Assembly (NCBI RefSeq): GCF_003206715.1
Contig: NZ_PZJU01000012.1
Span: forward strand, 1-32,362
Source: Salinicola peritrichatus
Lineage (GTDB): Bacteria; Pseudomonadota; Gammaproteobacteria; Pseudomonadales; Halomonadaceae
Length of the DNA stretch: 32,362 nucleotides
Direction of reading: 5' to 3'
The translations under genes were made by a program, and so were the position numbers. The stretch's first letter is position 1. Each line of letters starts with the position of its first letter. Shown here one piece after another: positions 15,069 through 24,454 of the stretch. Under the pieces are notes generated by a model that worked only from the letters and a program-made list of their open reading frames with translations, had not been told where the DNA came from and ran no database searches.

Positions 15069-17192
15069 GTGGCACGCAAGACACCACTTAAGCGTTATCG
15101 CAATATCGGTATCGTTGCCCACGTCGACGCCGGTAAAACCACCACGACCGAGCGTGTCCTGTTCTACACCGGCCTGTCCCACAAGGTAGGCGAAGTCCAC
15201 GAAGGCGCTGCCGTCATGGACTGGATGGAGCAGGAGCAGGAGCGTGGCATCACGATCACCTCCGCGGCGACGACCTGCTTCTGGCAGGGCATGAACAAGC
15301 AGTTCGACGAGCACCGTATCAACATCATCGATACGCCGGGACACGTCGACTTCACCATCGAGGTCGAACGTTCGCTGCGCGTGCTCGACGGTGCCGTCGT
15401 CGTACTTTGCGGTTCTTCCGGCGTGCAGCCGCAGACCGAGACCGTCTGGCGTCAGGCCAACAAGTACGAAGTCCCGCGCATGGTGTTCGTCAACAAGATG
15501 GACCGCGCCGGTGCCGACTTCTACATGGTTCTGGATCAGCTGAAGGATCGTCTGGGCGCCAACGTCGTGCCGATCCAGATCAACTGGGGCGCGGAAGAGG
15601 ACTTCAAGGGCGTCATCGATCTGATTCAGATGAAGGCGATCCTGTGGGACGAAGAGAACTTCGGCATGAACTACCAGCTGGTCGATATCCCGGCCGAGCT
15701 GCAGGAGACCGCCGAAAAGTATCGTGAGCAGATGGTCGAGGCCGCCGCCGAAGCCAACGAAGAGCTGATGGACAAGTACCTCGAAGAGGGCGATCTGTCC
15801 GAAGCCGACATCAAGGCCGGTCTGCGTGCGCGTACCCTGGCCAACGAAGTCGTTCTCGTCACCTGCGGTTCCGCATTCAAGAACAAGGGTGTCCAGGCCG
15901 TTCTGGATGGCGTCATCGAATACCTGCCGTCGCCGACCGAGGTCAAGGCGATCGAAGGTGAGCTCGACGACAAGGATGGCACCATCGCGACGCGTGAAGC
16001 CGACGATAACGCACCGTTTGCGGCGCTGGCATTCAAGATCGCGACCGATCCGTTCGTCGGCACGCTGACCTTCATGCGCGTCTATTCCGGCGTATTGAAG
16101 TCCGGCGACAGCGTCTTCAACTCCGTCAAGTCGAAGAAGGAGCGCGTCGGGCGTATCGTCCAGATGCACGCCAATTCGCGCGAGGAGATCAAAGAGGTCT
16201 ACGCTGGCGACATCGCAGCCTGTATCGGCCTGAAGGACGTTACCACCGGTGACACGCTGTGCGATCCGGACGCCAAGATCGTCCTGGAGCGTATGGAATT
16301 CCCGGAGCCGGTCATCTCGGTGGCCGTCGAGCCGAAGTCCAAGGCCGACCAGGAGAAGATGGGCGTTGCGCTCGGCAAGCTGGCTCAGGAGGATCCGTCC
16401 TTCCGTGTCCAGACCGACGAGGAAACCGGCCAGACCATCATTTCCGGCATGGGCGAGTTGCACCTCGACATCATCGTCGACCGTATGCGTCGCGAGTTCA
16501 AGGTCGAGGCCAATATCGGCAAGCCGCAGGTTGCCTATCGCGAGACCATTCGCCAGTCGGTCGAGCAGGAAGGCAAGTTCGTTCGCCAGTCGGGTGGTCG
16601 TGGTCAGTACGGTCACGTCTGGCTTCGCATCGAGCCGCTGACGGACGAAGACAAGGGCGAGGACGAAGAAGAAGTCCACTTCAAGTTCGCGTCCGAGATC
16701 GTCGGTGGTGTGGTACCGAAAGAGTACGTGCCCGCCGTCGAGAAAGGGGCTTACGAGCAGCTCAAGAACGGCGTCATCGCCGGTTACCCGATGATCGACG
16801 TCAAGGTCACGCTGTTCGATGGCTCCTACCACGACGTGGACTCCAACGAGACCGCGTTCAAGGTCGCCTCATCCATGGCGATCAAGGAAGGTGCTCGCAA
16901 GGCTAAGGCCGTGTTGCTCGAGCCGGTGATGAAGGTCGAGGTCGTGACCCCGGAAGAGTTCATGGGTGACGTCATGGGCGACCTTAACCGCCGCCGTGGC
17001 CTTGTCCAGGGCATGGATGACTCTTCCTCCGGCAAGATCATTCGCGCCACGGTTCCGTTGGCTGAGATGTTCGGTTACGCGACCGATCTGCGTTCTCAGA
17101 CCCAGGGACGCGCAAGCTACACCATGGAGTTTGCGAATTACGAAGAGGCGCCCTCCAGCGTCGTTGATGCCGTCATCAATCAGAACGGTTAA
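15069..17192 (+). CDS. fusA: Translation elongation factor G
   Basis: EF-G is the GTPase that drives translocation and, with RRF, ribosome recycling. The start is GTG 15069 after GGGGA, giving 707 residues (E. coli 704). The G domain has AHVDAGKTT (P-loop, residues 17-25), the switch I motif [18 protein letters not shown] and NKMD. Domains II to V follow in normal order, with domain IV around [10 protein letters not shown]. The only EF-G gene in this window is this one. Eighteen bases separate it from rpsG, which suggests coupled translation. Confidence 0.98.
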   Translation: MARKTPLKRYRNIGIVAHVDAGKTTTTERVLFYTGLSHKVGEVHEGAAVMDWMEQEQERGITITSAATTCFWQGMNKQFDEHRINIIDTPGHVDFTIEVERSLRVLDGAVVVLCGSSGVQPQTETVWRQANKYEVPRMVFVNKMDRAGADFYMVLDQLKDRLGANVVPIQINWGAEEDFKGVIDLIQMKAILWDEENFGMNYQLVDIPAELQETAEKYREQMVEAAAEANEELMDKYLEEGDLSEADIKAGLRARTLANEVVLVTCGSAFKNKGVQAVLDGVIEYLPSPTEVKAIEGELDDKDGTIATREADDNAPFAALAFKIATDPFVGTLTFMRVYSGVLKSGDSVFNSVKSKKERVGRIVQMHANSREEIKEVYAGDIAACIGLKDVTTGDTLCDPDAKIVLERMEFPEPVISVAVEPKSKADQEKMGVALGKLAQEDPSFRVQTDEETGQTIISGMGELHLDIIVDRMRREFKVEANIGKPQVAYRETIRQSVEQEGKFVRQSGGRGQYGHVWLRIEPLTDEDKGEDEEEVHFKFASEIVGGVVPKEYVPAVEKGAYEQLKNGVIAGYPMIDVKVTLFDGSYHDVDSNETAFKVASSMAIKEGARKAKAVLLEPVMKVEVVTPEEFMGDVMGDLNRRRGLVQGMDDSSSGKIIRATVPLAEMFGYATDLRSQTQGRASYTMEFANYEEAPSSVVDAVINQNG

Positions 17193-17205
17193 CCGTTAGC
17201 TAACG
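17184..17205 (+). repeat. Two overlapping perfect palindromes at the fusA-tuf junction
   Basis: AACGGTTAACCGTT (17184-17197) is a 14-base perfect palindrome that includes the fusA stop codon. CGTTAGCTAACG (17194-17205) is a 12-base perfect palindrome sharing four bases with the first. They form mutually exclusive short hairpins just before the tuf ribosome binding site at about 17211. Confidence 0.7.
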
Positions 17206-17221
17206 TAAAGAGGTTATAGCA

Positions 17222-18415
17222 GTGGCTAAGGAAAAATTTGAACGCTCCAAACCGCACGTCAACGTCGGCACCATCGGTCACGTCGACCACGGTAAAACGA
17301 CCCTGACGGCGGCTCTGACTCGTGTTTCTGCCGAAGTCTTCGGCGGCGAATGGCGCCAGTTCGATACCATCGATAACGCCCCGGAAGAGCGTGAGCGCGG
17401 TATCACCATCGCGACCGCTCACGTCGAATACCAGTCCGAAGTGCGCCACTACGCGCACGTCGACTGCCCGGGACACGCTGACTACGTCAAGAACATGATC
17501 ACCGGTGCTGCCCAGATGGACGGCGCTATCCTGGTCTGTTCCGCTGCTGACGGCCCGATGCCGCAGACTCGCGAGCATATCCTGCTGTCTCGCCAGGTCG
17601 GCGTTCCGTACATCGTCGTGTTCCTGAACAAGGCCGACATGGTCGACGACGAAGAGCTGCTCGAGCTGGTCGAAATGGAAGTTCGCGAACTCCTCAACGA
17701 GTACGACTTCCCGGGCGACGACACCCCGATCATCATCGGTTCCGCACTGATGGCGCTGGAAGGTAAGGACGACAACGGCATGGGCACCACCGCCGTTGCC
17801 AACCTGATCAAGGCCCTGGACGACTACATTCCGGAGCCGGAGCGTGCCATCGATCAGCCGTTCCTGATGCCGATCGAGGACGTATTCTCGATCTCCGGTC
17901 GCGGCACCGTCGTCACCGGTCGTGTCGAGCGCGGTATCGTCAAGACTGGCGACGAAGTCGAAATCGTCGGTATTCACGACACCACCAAGACCACCGTTAC
18001 CGGTGTCGAAATGTTCCGCAAGCTGCTCGACGAAGGTCGTGCCGGCGAGAACATCGGTGCGCTGCTGCGTGGTACCAAGCGCGACGACGTCGAGCGTGGT
18101 CAGGTCCTGGCCAAGCCGGGCACCATCACTCCGCACACCAAGTTCGAAGCCGAAGTCTACGTGCTGTCCAAGGAAGAAGGTGGTCGTCACACCCCGTTCT
18201 TCAAGGGCTATCGTCCGCAGTTCTACTTCCGTACCACCGACGTGACTGGTACCTGTGAACTGCCGGAAGGCGTCGAAATGGTCATGCCGGGCGACAACGT
18301 CCAGATGGTCGTGACCCTGATCGCTCCGATCGCCATGGAAGACGGCCTGCGTTTCGCTATCCGCGAAGGCGGTCGTACCGTTGGCGCTGGCGTGGTTGCC
18401 AAGATCATCGAATAA
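17222..18415 (+). CDS. tuf: Translation elongation factor Tu
   Basis: EF-Tu delivers aminoacyl-tRNA to the ribosomal A site as a GTP complex. The start is GTG 17222 after AGAGG, giving 397 residues. The G domain shows GHVDHGKT at residues 19-26, the switch I motif [23 protein letters not shown] and NKAD. Domains II and III end [15 protein letters not shown]. In E. coli and many Pseudomonas a second copy, tufB, lies after tRNA-Thr. That site is empty here, so this may be the only tuf gene unless another lies outside the window. Confidence 0.98.
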   Translation: MAKEKFERSKPHVNVGTIGHVDHGKTTLTAALTRVSAEVFGGEWRQFDTIDNAPEERERGITIATAHVEYQSEVRHYAHVDCPGHADYVKNMITGAAQMDGAILVCSAADGPMPQTREHILLSRQVGVPYIVVFLNKADMVDDEELLELVEMEVRELLNEYDFPGDDTPIIIGSALMALEGKDDNGMGTTAVANLIKALDDYIPEPERAIDQPFLMPIEDVFSISGRGTVVTGRVERGIVKTGDEVEIVGIHDTTKTTVTGVEMFRKLLDEGRAGENIGALLRGTKRDDVERGQVLAKPGTITPHTKFEAEVYVLSKEEGGRHTPFFKGYRPQFYFRTTDVTGTCELPEGVEMVMPGDNVQMVVTLIAPIAMEDGLRFAIREGGRTVGAGVVAKIIE

Positions 18416-18438
18416 GATCTCGATGATCTGACAAGGAA

Positions 18439-18461
18439 GGGGCGCTCCGGCGCCCCTTTTT
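18439..18461 (+). terminator. Intrinsic terminator of the str operon
   Basis: GGGGCGC (18439-18445) pairs with GCGCCCC (18450-18456) around TCCG and is followed by five T residues. It lies 23 bases after the tuf stop codon and 24 bases before the S10 promoter. Confidence 0.93.
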
Positions 18462-18484
18462 CTGTATGTGTTCGACAGCCCTGT

Positions 18485-18513
18485 TTGACAGTGAATTAGG
18501 GCTCCCATATAAT
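18485..18513 (+). promoter_or_regulatory. S10 operon promoter with full consensus
   Basis: TTGACA (18485-18490) and TATAAT (18508-18513) are both perfect sigma-70 boxes with the optimal 17-base spacer, followed by GCGCGTCCTTT. Transcription should start near 18520, leaving a leader of only about 58 bases before rpsJ. This promoter probably drives the long S10-spc run, since no other strong promoter appears until 29294. Confidence 0.93.
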
Positions 18514-18537
18514 GCGCGTCCTTTGAACGCGTGGGTC

Positions 18538-18553
18538 GACGGCTCGCGCCGTC
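18538..18553 (+). other. Small hairpin in the short S10 leader
   Basis: GACGGC pairs with GCCGTC around TCGC. No T-run follows and there is no room for the multi-hairpin L4 attenuator known from the 172-base E. coli leader, so L4 control of the E. coli type is unlikely here. Confidence 0.55.
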
Positions 18554-18577
18554 AGCATCCAGTGGAGCATAAGGTAA

Positions 18578-18889
18578 ATGCAGAACCAGAAGATTCGCAT
18601 CCGGCTGAAAGCGTTTGACCACCGCCTGATCGATCAGTCGGCTCAGGAAATCGTGGATACGGCCAAGCGTACCGGTGCTCAGGTGCGCGGTCCGATCCCG
18701 CTGCCGACCAATCGCGAGCGTTATACCATCCTGATTTCGCCGCACGTCAACAAGGACGCGCGCGATCAGTATGAGATTCGCACGCACAAGCGCGTTCTCG
18801 ACATCGTCGAGCCGACGGAAAAGACCGTCGATGCGCTGATGAAGCTCGATCTCGCCGCTGGCGTAGATGTACAGATCAAACTCGACTGA
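18578..18889 (+). CDS. rpsJ: 30S ribosomal protein S10 (NusE)
   Basis: S10 belongs to the 30S head and, as NusE, binds NusB and NusG to couple transcription with translation or antitermination. The 103-residue protein is the normal length, with the family signature [37 protein letters not shown] across its middle (key residues GPIPLPT and SPHVNK). The ATG follows AAGG. It is the first gene of the S10 operon, 64 bases downstream of the promoter. Confidence 0.97.
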   Translation: MQNQKIRIRLKAFDHRLIDQSAQEIVDTAKRTGAQVRGPIPLPTNRERYTILISPHVNKDARDQYEIRTHKRVLDIVEPTEKTVDALMKLDLAAGVDVQIKLD

Positions 18890-18902
18890 AACCAACACTA
18901 GA

Positions 18903-18985
18903 CACTAGCGGAAGCTGAATTCGACAGCGTCCGCCGCGTCGAGAGACGCCACACAATGTGCTAGTGGAATGCTCTGGAAAGGGCA
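18903..18985 (+). ncRNA. Folded rpsJ-rplC spacer element with a three-way junction
   Basis: CACTAGC (18903-18909) pairs with GCTAGTG (18960-18966). Inside that closing stem are two hairpins: GGA-a-GCTG with CAGC-g-TCC (18910-18932) and GCGTC/GACGC around GAGA (18936-18949). A further hairpin TGCTCT/AGGGCA with a GGAA loop lies at 18970-18985. The 138-base spacer (18890-19027) is the longest within the S10-spc run. I do not recognise the element. It may be an autoregulatory site, for example for L3 or L4, but that is inference. Confidence 0.5.
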
Positions 18986-19027
18986 GCCATAGCGGGTGAT
19001 AGCCCCGTACACTATAGGAGACTGAAC

Positions 19028-19666
19028 ATGACTATCGGTTTGGTCGGTAAAAAAGCGGGCATGACCCGCGTTTTCACCGAAGATGGCGCATCCGTGCCCG
19101 TAACCGTGATCGAGGTTGAGCCTAACCGCGTCGCTGGCGTCAAGACCGTTGAGTCTGACGGCTATCGCGCCGTGCAGGTGACAACCGGCTCCCGCAAAGC
19201 CAAGCACCTCTCCAAGGCAATTGCTGGTCAATATGCCAAGGCGGGTGTCGAGGCAGGCCGTTCCCTGATGGAGTTCCGTCTTGCAGAAGACGACGAGACT
19301 CCGGAAGTGGGTGGTTCCTTCACTGTATCCCTCTTCGAAGCTGGTCAGAAAGTCGATGTGACCGGTACCTCCAAAGGTAAGGGTTTCCAAGGCGCCGTCA
19401 AGCGCTGGAATTTCCGTACCCAGGACAACAGCCACGGTAACTCGCTGTCTCACCGTGCGCCGGGTTCCATCGGTCAGTGCCAGACCCCGGGTCGCGTTTT
19501 CAAAGGCAAGAAAATGGCCGGTCAGCTGGGTAATGAGCGCGTCACCGTCCAGAGCCTGGAAGTGGTGCGTATCGACGCCGAGCGCAATCTGCTGTTGATC
19601 AAGGGCGCCGTGCCCGGTGCACCCGGCAGCGATGTCGTTGTGCGCAGTGCCGTGAAAGCTCGCTGA
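19028..19666 (+). CDS. rplC: 50S ribosomal protein L3
   Basis: L3 binds early to 23S rRNA near the 3' end and reaches towards the peptidyl transferase centre. The 212-residue protein starts [15 protein letters not shown]. The conserved loop [20 protein letters not shown] contains Q150, the glutamine methylated by PrmB in relatives. AGGAG precedes the ATG. It follows the folded spacer after rpsJ and starts the L3-L4-L23-L2 block. Confidence 0.97.
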   Translation: MTIGLVGKKAGMTRVFTEDGASVPVTVIEVEPNRVAGVKTVESDGYRAVQVTTGSRKAKHLSKAIAGQYAKAGVEAGRSLMEFRLAEDDETPEVGGSFTVSLFEAGQKVDVTGTSKGKGFQGAVKRWNFRTQDNSHGNSLSHRAPGSIGQCQTPGRVFKGKKMAGQLGNERVTVQSLEVVRIDAERNLLLIKGAVPGAPGSDVVVRSAVKAR

Positions 19667-19680
19667 GGGGACTGAGACCG

Positions 19681-20286
19681 ATGAATCTGAATCTCGCAGG
19701 TGCCGCTGGCACCGTCGAAGTGTCCGAAGAGACCTTTGGCAAAGAATTCAACGAAGCGTTAGTGCACCAGGTCGTCACCGCCTATCTGGCGGCTGGTCGT
19801 CAGGGTACCCGTGCCCAGAAGAACCGCTCCGACGTGCGTGGCGGCGGCAAGAAGCCGTGGCGCCAGAAGGGCACCGGTCGTGCGCGTGCCGGCACCATCC
19901 GCTCGCCGCTGTGGCGCAGCGGTGGGGTGACCTTCGCTGCCCGTCCGCAGGACTACACGCAGAAGGTCAACCGCAAGATGTACCGTGCGGCGATGCGTTC
20001 GATCCTGTCCGAACTGGTTCGCCAGGAGCGTCTGGTGCTGGTCAACGAATTCGCCGTCGACGCACCGAAGACCAAGCAGCTGGTTGGCAAGCTCAAGGAG
20101 CTGGAACTCGAAAAGGCCCTGATCGTCACCGAAGAGGTCGACGAGAAGCTCTATCTGGCCGCTCGCAATATCCCCAACGTCGATGTCGTCGATGCTGCGG
20201 CCGCCGATCCGGTCAGCCTGATCGCCTTCGACAAGGTGCTGATGACCGTCTCCGCTCTGCGTAAATTCGAGGAGAAGCTGGGATGA
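19681..20286 (+). CDS. rplD: 50S ribosomal protein L4
   Basis: L4 lines the peptide exit tunnel with its long loop and in E. coli represses the S10 operon. The 201-residue protein has the tunnel loop [30 protein letters not shown] near residues 41-70 (key residues [12 protein letters not shown]) and the C-terminal LRKFEEKLG. The stop codon overlaps the rplW start as ATGA. No E. coli-like L4 target is visible upstream of rpsJ. Confidence 0.97.
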   Translation: MNLNLAGAAGTVEVSEETFGKEFNEALVHQVVTAYLAAGRQGTRAQKNRSDVRGGGKKPWRQKGTGRARAGTIRSPLWRSGGVTFAARPQDYTQKVNRKMYRAAMRSILSELVRQERLVLVNEFAVDAPKTKQLVGKLKELELEKALIVTEEVDEKLYLAARNIPNVDVVDAAAADPVSLIAFDKVLMTVSALRKFEEKLG

Positions 20287-20579
20287 ACCAGGAACGCGTA
20301 TACAAGGTTCTGCTCGGACCTCACATGACCGAGAAGGCCGCGCGCGCCGCCGAGAACAATCAGTACGTGTTCAAAGTGGCCCAGGACGCGACCAAGCCCG
20401 AGATCAAGAAAGCCGTCGAAGCGCTGTTCGGCAAGAAGGTTGCCGGCGTGCAGGTGCTCAACGTCAAGGGCAAGACCAAACGCACTCGCTTCGGCACTGG
20501 TCTGCGCAAGGGTTACCGCAAGGCGTACGTGACCCTGGCCGCGGGCGAGACGCTCGAAGACTTCTCTGGCGCCGAGTAA
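20283..20579 (+). CDS. rplW: 50S ribosomal protein L23
   Basis: L23 sits at the exit of the nascent peptide tunnel and is the docking site for trigger factor and SRP. The 98-residue protein begins [18 protein letters not shown] and contains the [19 protein letters not shown] segment typical of the family. Its ATG overlaps the rplD stop by four bases (ATGA), indicating translational coupling. Confidence 0.96.
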   Translation: MNQERVYKVLLGPHMTEKAARAAENNQYVFKVAQDATKPEIKKAVEALFGKKVAGVQVLNVKGKTKRTRFGTGLRKGYRKAYVTLAAGETLEDFSGAE

Positions 20580-20595
20580 GGCAGGAGTACGGATC

Positions 20596-21426
20596 ATGGC
20601 AGTAGTCAAGACAAAACCCACGTCCGCCGGTCGTCGTCACCTCGTCAAGGTCGTCAACGACGAGCTCTACAAGGGCCGTCCGTATGCGGCGCTGACCGAG
20701 AAGCAGTCGAAGTCGGGTGGGCGTAACAACAATGGCCGCATCACCACGCGTCACGTCGGTGGTGGCCATCGTCAGCATTATCGTCTGATCGATTTCAAGC
20801 GCACCAAGGATGGCGTCAACGCCGTCGTCGAGCGCATCGAATACGATCCGAACCGTAGCGCCAATATCGCGCTGCTGAAGTACCTGGATGGCGAGCGCCG
20901 CTACATCATCGCACCCAAGGGCCTCAAGGCCGGGGACGTGGTGGAGTCCGGCGTCAACGCTTCCATCAAGCGTGGCAATGCATTGCCGCTGCGCAACATC
21001 CCGGTCGGCTCCACGGTGCACTGCATCGAACTGAAGCCGGGCAAGGGTGCGCAGATTGCGCGTAGTGCCGGCGCCAGCGCTCAGCTGGTCGCTCGTGAAG
21101 GCAACTACGCCACCCTGCGTCTGCGCTCCGGCGAGATGCGTCGGGTGCTGTCGGAGTGCCGTGCCACGCTGGGCGAAGTCGGTAACTCTGAGCACAGCCT
21201 GCGTCAACTGGGCAAGGCCGGTGCGAAACGTTGGAGAGGGGTACGCCCGACCGTTCGCGGTGTCGCGATGAACCCGGTGGATCACCCGCACGGTGGTGGT
21301 GAAGGCCGCACCAGCGGTGGTCGTCACCCGGTCAGCCCGTGGGGTATTCCTACCAAGGGCCACAAGACCCGCAAGAACAAGCGTACCGACAAGCTCATCG
21401 TTCGTCGCCGCAAGGCCCGGAATTGA
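20596..21426 (+). CDS. rplB: 50S ribosomal protein L2
   Basis: L2 is a primary 23S rRNA-binding protein near the peptidyl transferase centre and the subunit bridge B7b. The 276-residue product has the SH3-like RNA-binding core ([15 protein letters not shown]) and the C-terminal motif [14 protein letters not shown] with the conserved catalytic-region histidine, ending [18 protein letters not shown] precedes the start, 16 bases after rplW. Confidence 0.97.
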   Translation: MAVVKTKPTSAGRRHLVKVVNDELYKGRPYAALTEKQSKSGGRNNNGRITTRHVGGGHRQHYRLIDFKRTKDGVNAVVERIEYDPNRSANIALLKYLDGERRYIIAPKGLKAGDVVESGVNASIKRGNALPLRNIPVGSTVHCIELKPGKGAQIARSAGASAQLVAREGNYATLRLRSGEMRRVLSECRATLGEVGNSEHSLRQLGKAGAKRWRGVRPTVRGVAMNPVDHPHGGGEGRTSGGRHPVSPWGIPTKGHKTRKNKRTDKLIVRRRKARN

Positions 21427-21458
21427 TTGAAATCGCCAGACATTAAGAGGTAACGGCT

Positions 21459-21734
21459 GTGCCACGTTCACTGAAGAAAGGTCCTTTCATCGACCTTCAT
21501 CTGTTGAAGAAGGTCGAAGTCGCAACGGAAAAGAACGATCGCAAACCGATCAAGACCTGGTCGCGTCGTTCGATGATCCTGCCCAATATGGTCGGGCTCA
21601 CCATTGCGGTACATAACGGTCGCCAGCATGTCCCGGTGCATGTTTCCGAGGAGATGGTCGGCCACAAGTTGGGCGAGTTCGCTGCTACCCGCACTTATCG
21701 CGGCCATGCGGCGGACAAGAAAGCCAAACGGTAA
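21459..21734 (+). CDS. rpsS: 30S ribosomal protein S19
   Basis: S19 forms part of the 30S head near the A site and pairs with S13. The 91-residue protein has the signature [17 protein letters not shown], the [23 protein letters not shown] block (key residues TWSRRS and HNGR) and C-terminal [14 protein letters not shown]. The start is GTG 21459 after AGAGG, as no ATG fits the conserved N-terminus PRSLKKGPF. Confidence 0.96.
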   Translation: MPRSLKKGPFIDLHLLKKVEVATEKNDRKPIKTWSRRSMILPNMVGLTIAVHNGRQHVPVHVSEEMVGHKLGEFAATRTYRGHAADKKAKR

Positions 21735-21751
21735 GCCAAGAGGAATAAGAG

Positions 21752-22084
21752 ATGGAAGTCGCTGCTAAGTTGCGTGGCGCGAGCTTATCCGCCCAGAAGG
21801 CCCGTTTGGTGGCTGACCAGGTGCGCGGTAAGCCGGTCGCCGAAGCGCTCGACGTGCTGACCTTCTCCCCCAAGAAGGCCGCCAAGTTGGTCAAGAAGGT
21901 GCTGCAGTCCGCGATTGCCAATGCGGAAGAAAACAACGGCATGGACATCGACGAGCTGCGTGTCTCGACCATCTGTGTCGATGAGGGCATGACGCTCAAG
22001 CGCATTCAACCGCGCGCCAAGGGTCGTGCGGATCGCATTCTGAAGCGCACCTGCCACATCACCGTCAAGGTAGCCGAGAAGTAG
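21752..22084 (+). CDS. rplV: 50S ribosomal protein L22
   Basis: L22 contacts all domains of 23S rRNA and its hairpin lines the exit tunnel, where macrolide-resistance deletions occur. The 110-residue protein shows [20 protein letters not shown] and the tunnel hairpin [20 protein letters not shown], which looks intact. AAGAGG precedes the ATG, and rpsC follows after 11 bases. Confidence 0.97.
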   Translation: MEVAAKLRGASLSAQKARLVADQVRGKPVAEALDVLTFSPKKAAKLVKKVLQSAIANAEENNGMDIDELRVSTICVDEGMTLKRIQPRAKGRADRILKRTCHITVKVAEK

Positions 22085-22095
22085 GAGTCGACCAG

Positions 22096-22797
22096 ATGGG
22101 TCAGAAAGTCAATCCAGTCGGTATCCGACTGGGCATCGTCAAGGATCACTCGTCGGTCTGGTATGCCGAGCGTGGCGCCTATGCCGACAAACTGAACAAC
22201 GATCTGGAGGTGCGTCGCTATCTCGAGGAGCGTTTGAAGAACGCTTCCGTGAGCCGCATCACCATCGAACGTCCGGCCAACAATGCCCGTGTCACCATTC
22301 ACACCGCCCGTCCGGGCATCGTGATCGGTAAGAAGGGCGAGGACGTCGATCGTCTGCGCCAGGATGTCACCCGCATGATGGGTGTGCCGGTGCACGTCAA
22401 CATCGAAGAAGTCCGCAAGCCGGAACTCGACGCCGCCCTGGTCGCGCAGAACATCGCCGGTCAGCTCGAGCGTCGCGTGATGTTCCGTCGCGCCATGAAG
22501 CGCGCCGTTCAAAACGCCATGCGTCTGGGCGCCGGCGGCATCAAGGTGCAGCTCTCCGGTCGTCTCGGTGGTGCGGAGATCGCGCGTACCGAGTGGTATC
22601 GCGAAGGTCGCGTGCCGCTTCATACGCTGCGTGCCGACATCGACTACGCCACCTATGAAGCGCACACCACTTACGGCGTCATCGGCGTCAAGGTGTGGAT
22701 CTTCAAGGGCGAGATCCTCGGGGGCATCGAAGAGGTGCGTGCCAAGCAGAAGCAGCAGGCTCAGGCACCCGCACCCAAGAAGAAAGGTTCCAGGTAA
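22096..22797 (+). CDS. rpsC: 30S ribosomal protein S3
   Basis: S3 helps form the mRNA entry channel and its helicase activity. The 233-residue protein starts [19 protein letters not shown]. It has a KH domain with the GXXG loop in [14 protein letters not shown] (about residues 75-88) and a C-terminal S3 domain with [20 protein letters not shown]. The tail is lysine- and alanine-rich ([17 protein letters not shown]). AGGAG precedes the start. Confidence 0.97.
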   Translation: MGQKVNPVGIRLGIVKDHSSVWYAERGAYADKLNNDLEVRRYLEERLKNASVSRITIERPANNARVTIHTARPGIVIGKKGEDVDRLRQDVTRMMGVPVHVNIEEVRKPELDAALVAQNIAGQLERRVMFRRAMKRAVQNAMRLGAGGIKVQLSGRLGGAEIARTEWYREGRVPLHTLRADIDYATYEAHTTYGVIGVKVWIFKGEILGGIEEVRAKQKQQAQAPAPKKKGSR

Positions 22798-22811
22798 GGG
22801 GAGACTGATCG

Positions 22812-23225
22812 ATGTTGCAACCCAAGCGTACAAAGTTCCGCAAGGTGCAGAAAGGTCGTAACCGCGGCCTGGCGCATCGCGGCAGCAAGGTGAGCTTCGG
22901 GGACTTCGGTCTCAAGGCCACCGATCGCGGCCGTATCACCGCACGTCAGATCGAAGCCGGTCGTCGTGCGATCACCCGTCACGTCAAGCGTGGTGGCAAG
23001 ATCTGGATCCGTGTATTCCCGGACAAGCCGATCACCCAGAAGCCGCTCGAGGTTCGTATGGGTAAAGGTAAGGGTTCCGTCGAGTACTGGGTCGCGCAGA
23101 TTCAGCCGGGCAAGGTGCTCTACGAAATCGAAGGTGTTTCCGAAGAGCTGGCGCGTGAAGCCTTCTCTCTGGCGGCACAGAAAATGCCCATCTCCACCAC
23201 CTTTGTGAAACGGACGGTGATGTGA
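22812..23225 (+). CDS. rplP: 50S ribosomal protein L16
   Basis: L16 helps organise the A-site region of the large subunit near 5S rRNA. The 137-residue protein starts [19 protein letters not shown] and has [19 protein letters not shown], the family signature, with the region around it conserved. Its stop TGA shares one base with the rpmC start (TGATG), so the two are probably translated together. Confidence 0.97.
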   Translation: MLQPKRTKFRKVQKGRNRGLAHRGSKVSFGDFGLKATDRGRITARQIEAGRRAITRHVKRGGKIWIRVFPDKPITQKPLEVRMGKGKGSVEYWVAQIQPGKVLYEIEGVSEELAREAFSLAAQKMPISTTFVKRTVM

Positions 23226-23419
23226 TGAAAGCCAACGAAATGCGTGAAAAGTCAGTCGATGCACTGCAAGAGCAGCTCTTCGAACTGCTCCGCGAGCAGT
23301 TCAATCTGCGGATGCAGAAGGCTACCGGCCAGCTGAGCCAGACGCACCTGCTCAAGCAGGTACGTCGCGACATTGCTCGCGTCAAGACTGTGCTCAACCA
23401 GAAGGCAGGTGACCAATAA
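23225..23419 (+). CDS. rpmC: 50S ribosomal protein L29
   Basis: L29 lies near the exit tunnel beside L23 and contacts trigger factor and SRP. I use ATG 23225, giving 64 residues starting [14 protein letters not shown]. The GTG at 23222 would only add one methionine. The signature [16 protein letters not shown] and the coiled, basic C-terminal helix [18 protein letters not shown] are clear. It overlaps rplP by one base (TGATG) and rpsQ by one base (TAATG). Confidence 0.95.
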   Translation: MKANEMREKSVDALQEQLFELLREQFNLRMQKATGQLSQTHLLKQVRRDIARVKTVLNQKAGDQ

Positions 23420-23679
23420 TGGCTGAAGCAAGCAAAGCTCGTACGCTCACCGGCAAGGTCGTGAGCGACAAGATGGAAAAGTCGATTGTCGTATTGATCG
23501 AGCGCCGCGAGCGTCACCCGATCTACGGCAAGTACATGAAGCGCTCCACCAAGCTGCACGCCCATGACGAGGCGAATCAGGCACGGCTCGGCGACACGGT
23601 TTCCATTCAGGAATGCCGTCCGCTGTCCAAGAAGAAAGCCTGGACGTTGGTCGAGGTGGTCGAGCAGGCCAAGGGCTGA
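23419..23679 (+). CDS. rpsQ: 30S ribosomal protein S17
   Basis: S17 is an early-binding OB-fold protein of the 30S body. The 86-residue protein contains [20 protein letters not shown] and the conserved [27 protein letters not shown] segment (key residues GDTV and ECRPLS). Its ATG shares a base with the rpmC stop. It is the last gene of the classical S10 operon. No terminator or promoter stands out in the 53 bases before rplN, so transcription probably continues into the spc genes. Confidence 0.96.
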   Translation: MAEASKARTLTGKVVSDKMEKSIVVLIERRERHPIYGKYMKRSTKLHAHDEANQARLGDTVSIQECRPLSKKKAWTLVEVVEQAKG

Positions 23680-23732
23680 GCCCGACAGCGCCTTCTGAAC
23701 CAGTGCAGTCAGATTAGGTTTGGAGAAAACCA

Positions 23733-24104
23733 ATGATTCAGACTCAGACAATGCTGGATGTCGCCGACAACAGCGGCGCGCGCCGGGTGCAGTGCATCAA
23801 GGTGCTGGGCGGTTCACATCGCCGTTACGCCCGCGTTGGCGACATCATCAAAGTGACGGTCAAGGAAGCGATTCCGCGGGGCAAGGTCAAGAAAGGCCAG
23901 GTCCTCAAGGCCGTTGTCGTGCGTACGCGCAGCGGTGTTCGTCGTAACGACGGCTCGCTGATTCGCTTCGATGGAAATGCGGCGGTTTTGTTGAACAACA
24001 CCAACGAACAGCCGATCGGTACCCGTATCTTCGGGCCGGTTACTCGTGAACTTCGTACCGAGAAGTTCATGAAGATCATTTCCTTGGCGCCCGAAGTGCT
24101 GTAA
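23733..24104 (+). CDS. rplN: 50S ribosomal protein L14
   Basis: L14 lies at the subunit interface and is the docking site for the silencing factor RsfS. The 123-residue protein equals the E. coli length and has [39 protein letters not shown] and the C-terminal [20 protein letters not shown] precedes the ATG. It is the first spc gene. Confidence 0.97.
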   Translation: MIQTQTMLDVADNSGARRVQCIKVLGGSHRRYARVGDIIKVTVKEAIPRGKVKKGQVLKAVVVRTRSGVRRNDGSLIRFDGNAAVLLNNTNEQPIGTRIFGPVTRELRTEKFMKIISLAPEVL

Positions 24105-24118
24105 GGAGCGAGGCGGAT

Positions 24119-24436
24119 ATGCACAAGATCAAACGTGACGACGAAGTCATCGTCATCGCCGGCAAGGACAAGGGCAAGCGTGGCACGATCAAGCGCGTCC
24201 TCAAAGACGACCGTTATGTCGTCTCGGGCGTGAACATGGTCAAGCGCCATACCAAGCCCAACCCCATGCTGGGTAACCCGGGGGGTATCGTCGAGCGTGA
24301 GGCTCCGATCCATGCGTCCAACGTGGCCATCTTCAACGCGGAGACCGGCAAGGCGGATCGCGTCGGCTTCCAGCTGCAGGAAGACGGTACCAAGGTACGT
24401 ATCTACAAGTCGACGCAGAAGCAGATCGACGCCTAA
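24119..24436 (+). CDS. rplX: 50S ribosomal protein L24
   Basis: L24 is an assembly initiator that binds the 5' end of 23S rRNA. The 105-residue protein has an N-terminal KOW motif ([21 protein letters not shown], key residues GKDKGKRG) and the family motif [15 protein letters not shown] precedes the ATG. It follows rplN after 14 bases. Confidence 0.97.
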   Translation: MHKIKRDDEVIVIAGKDKGKRGTIKRVLKDDRYVVSGVNMVKRHTKPNPMLGNPGGIVEREAPIHASNVAIFNAETGKADRVGFQLQEDGTKVRIYKSTQKQIDA

Positions 24437-24454
24437 CGCGAGTCGGGTAGCAAA

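Noticed and set aside
15051-16832. A 593-codon - strand open frame over fusA, and a 569-codon one at 17189-18898 over tuf
   Set aside because: They are antisense shadows of highly expressed genes and show no recognisable protein features. The tuf one also runs through the terminator and S10 promoter.
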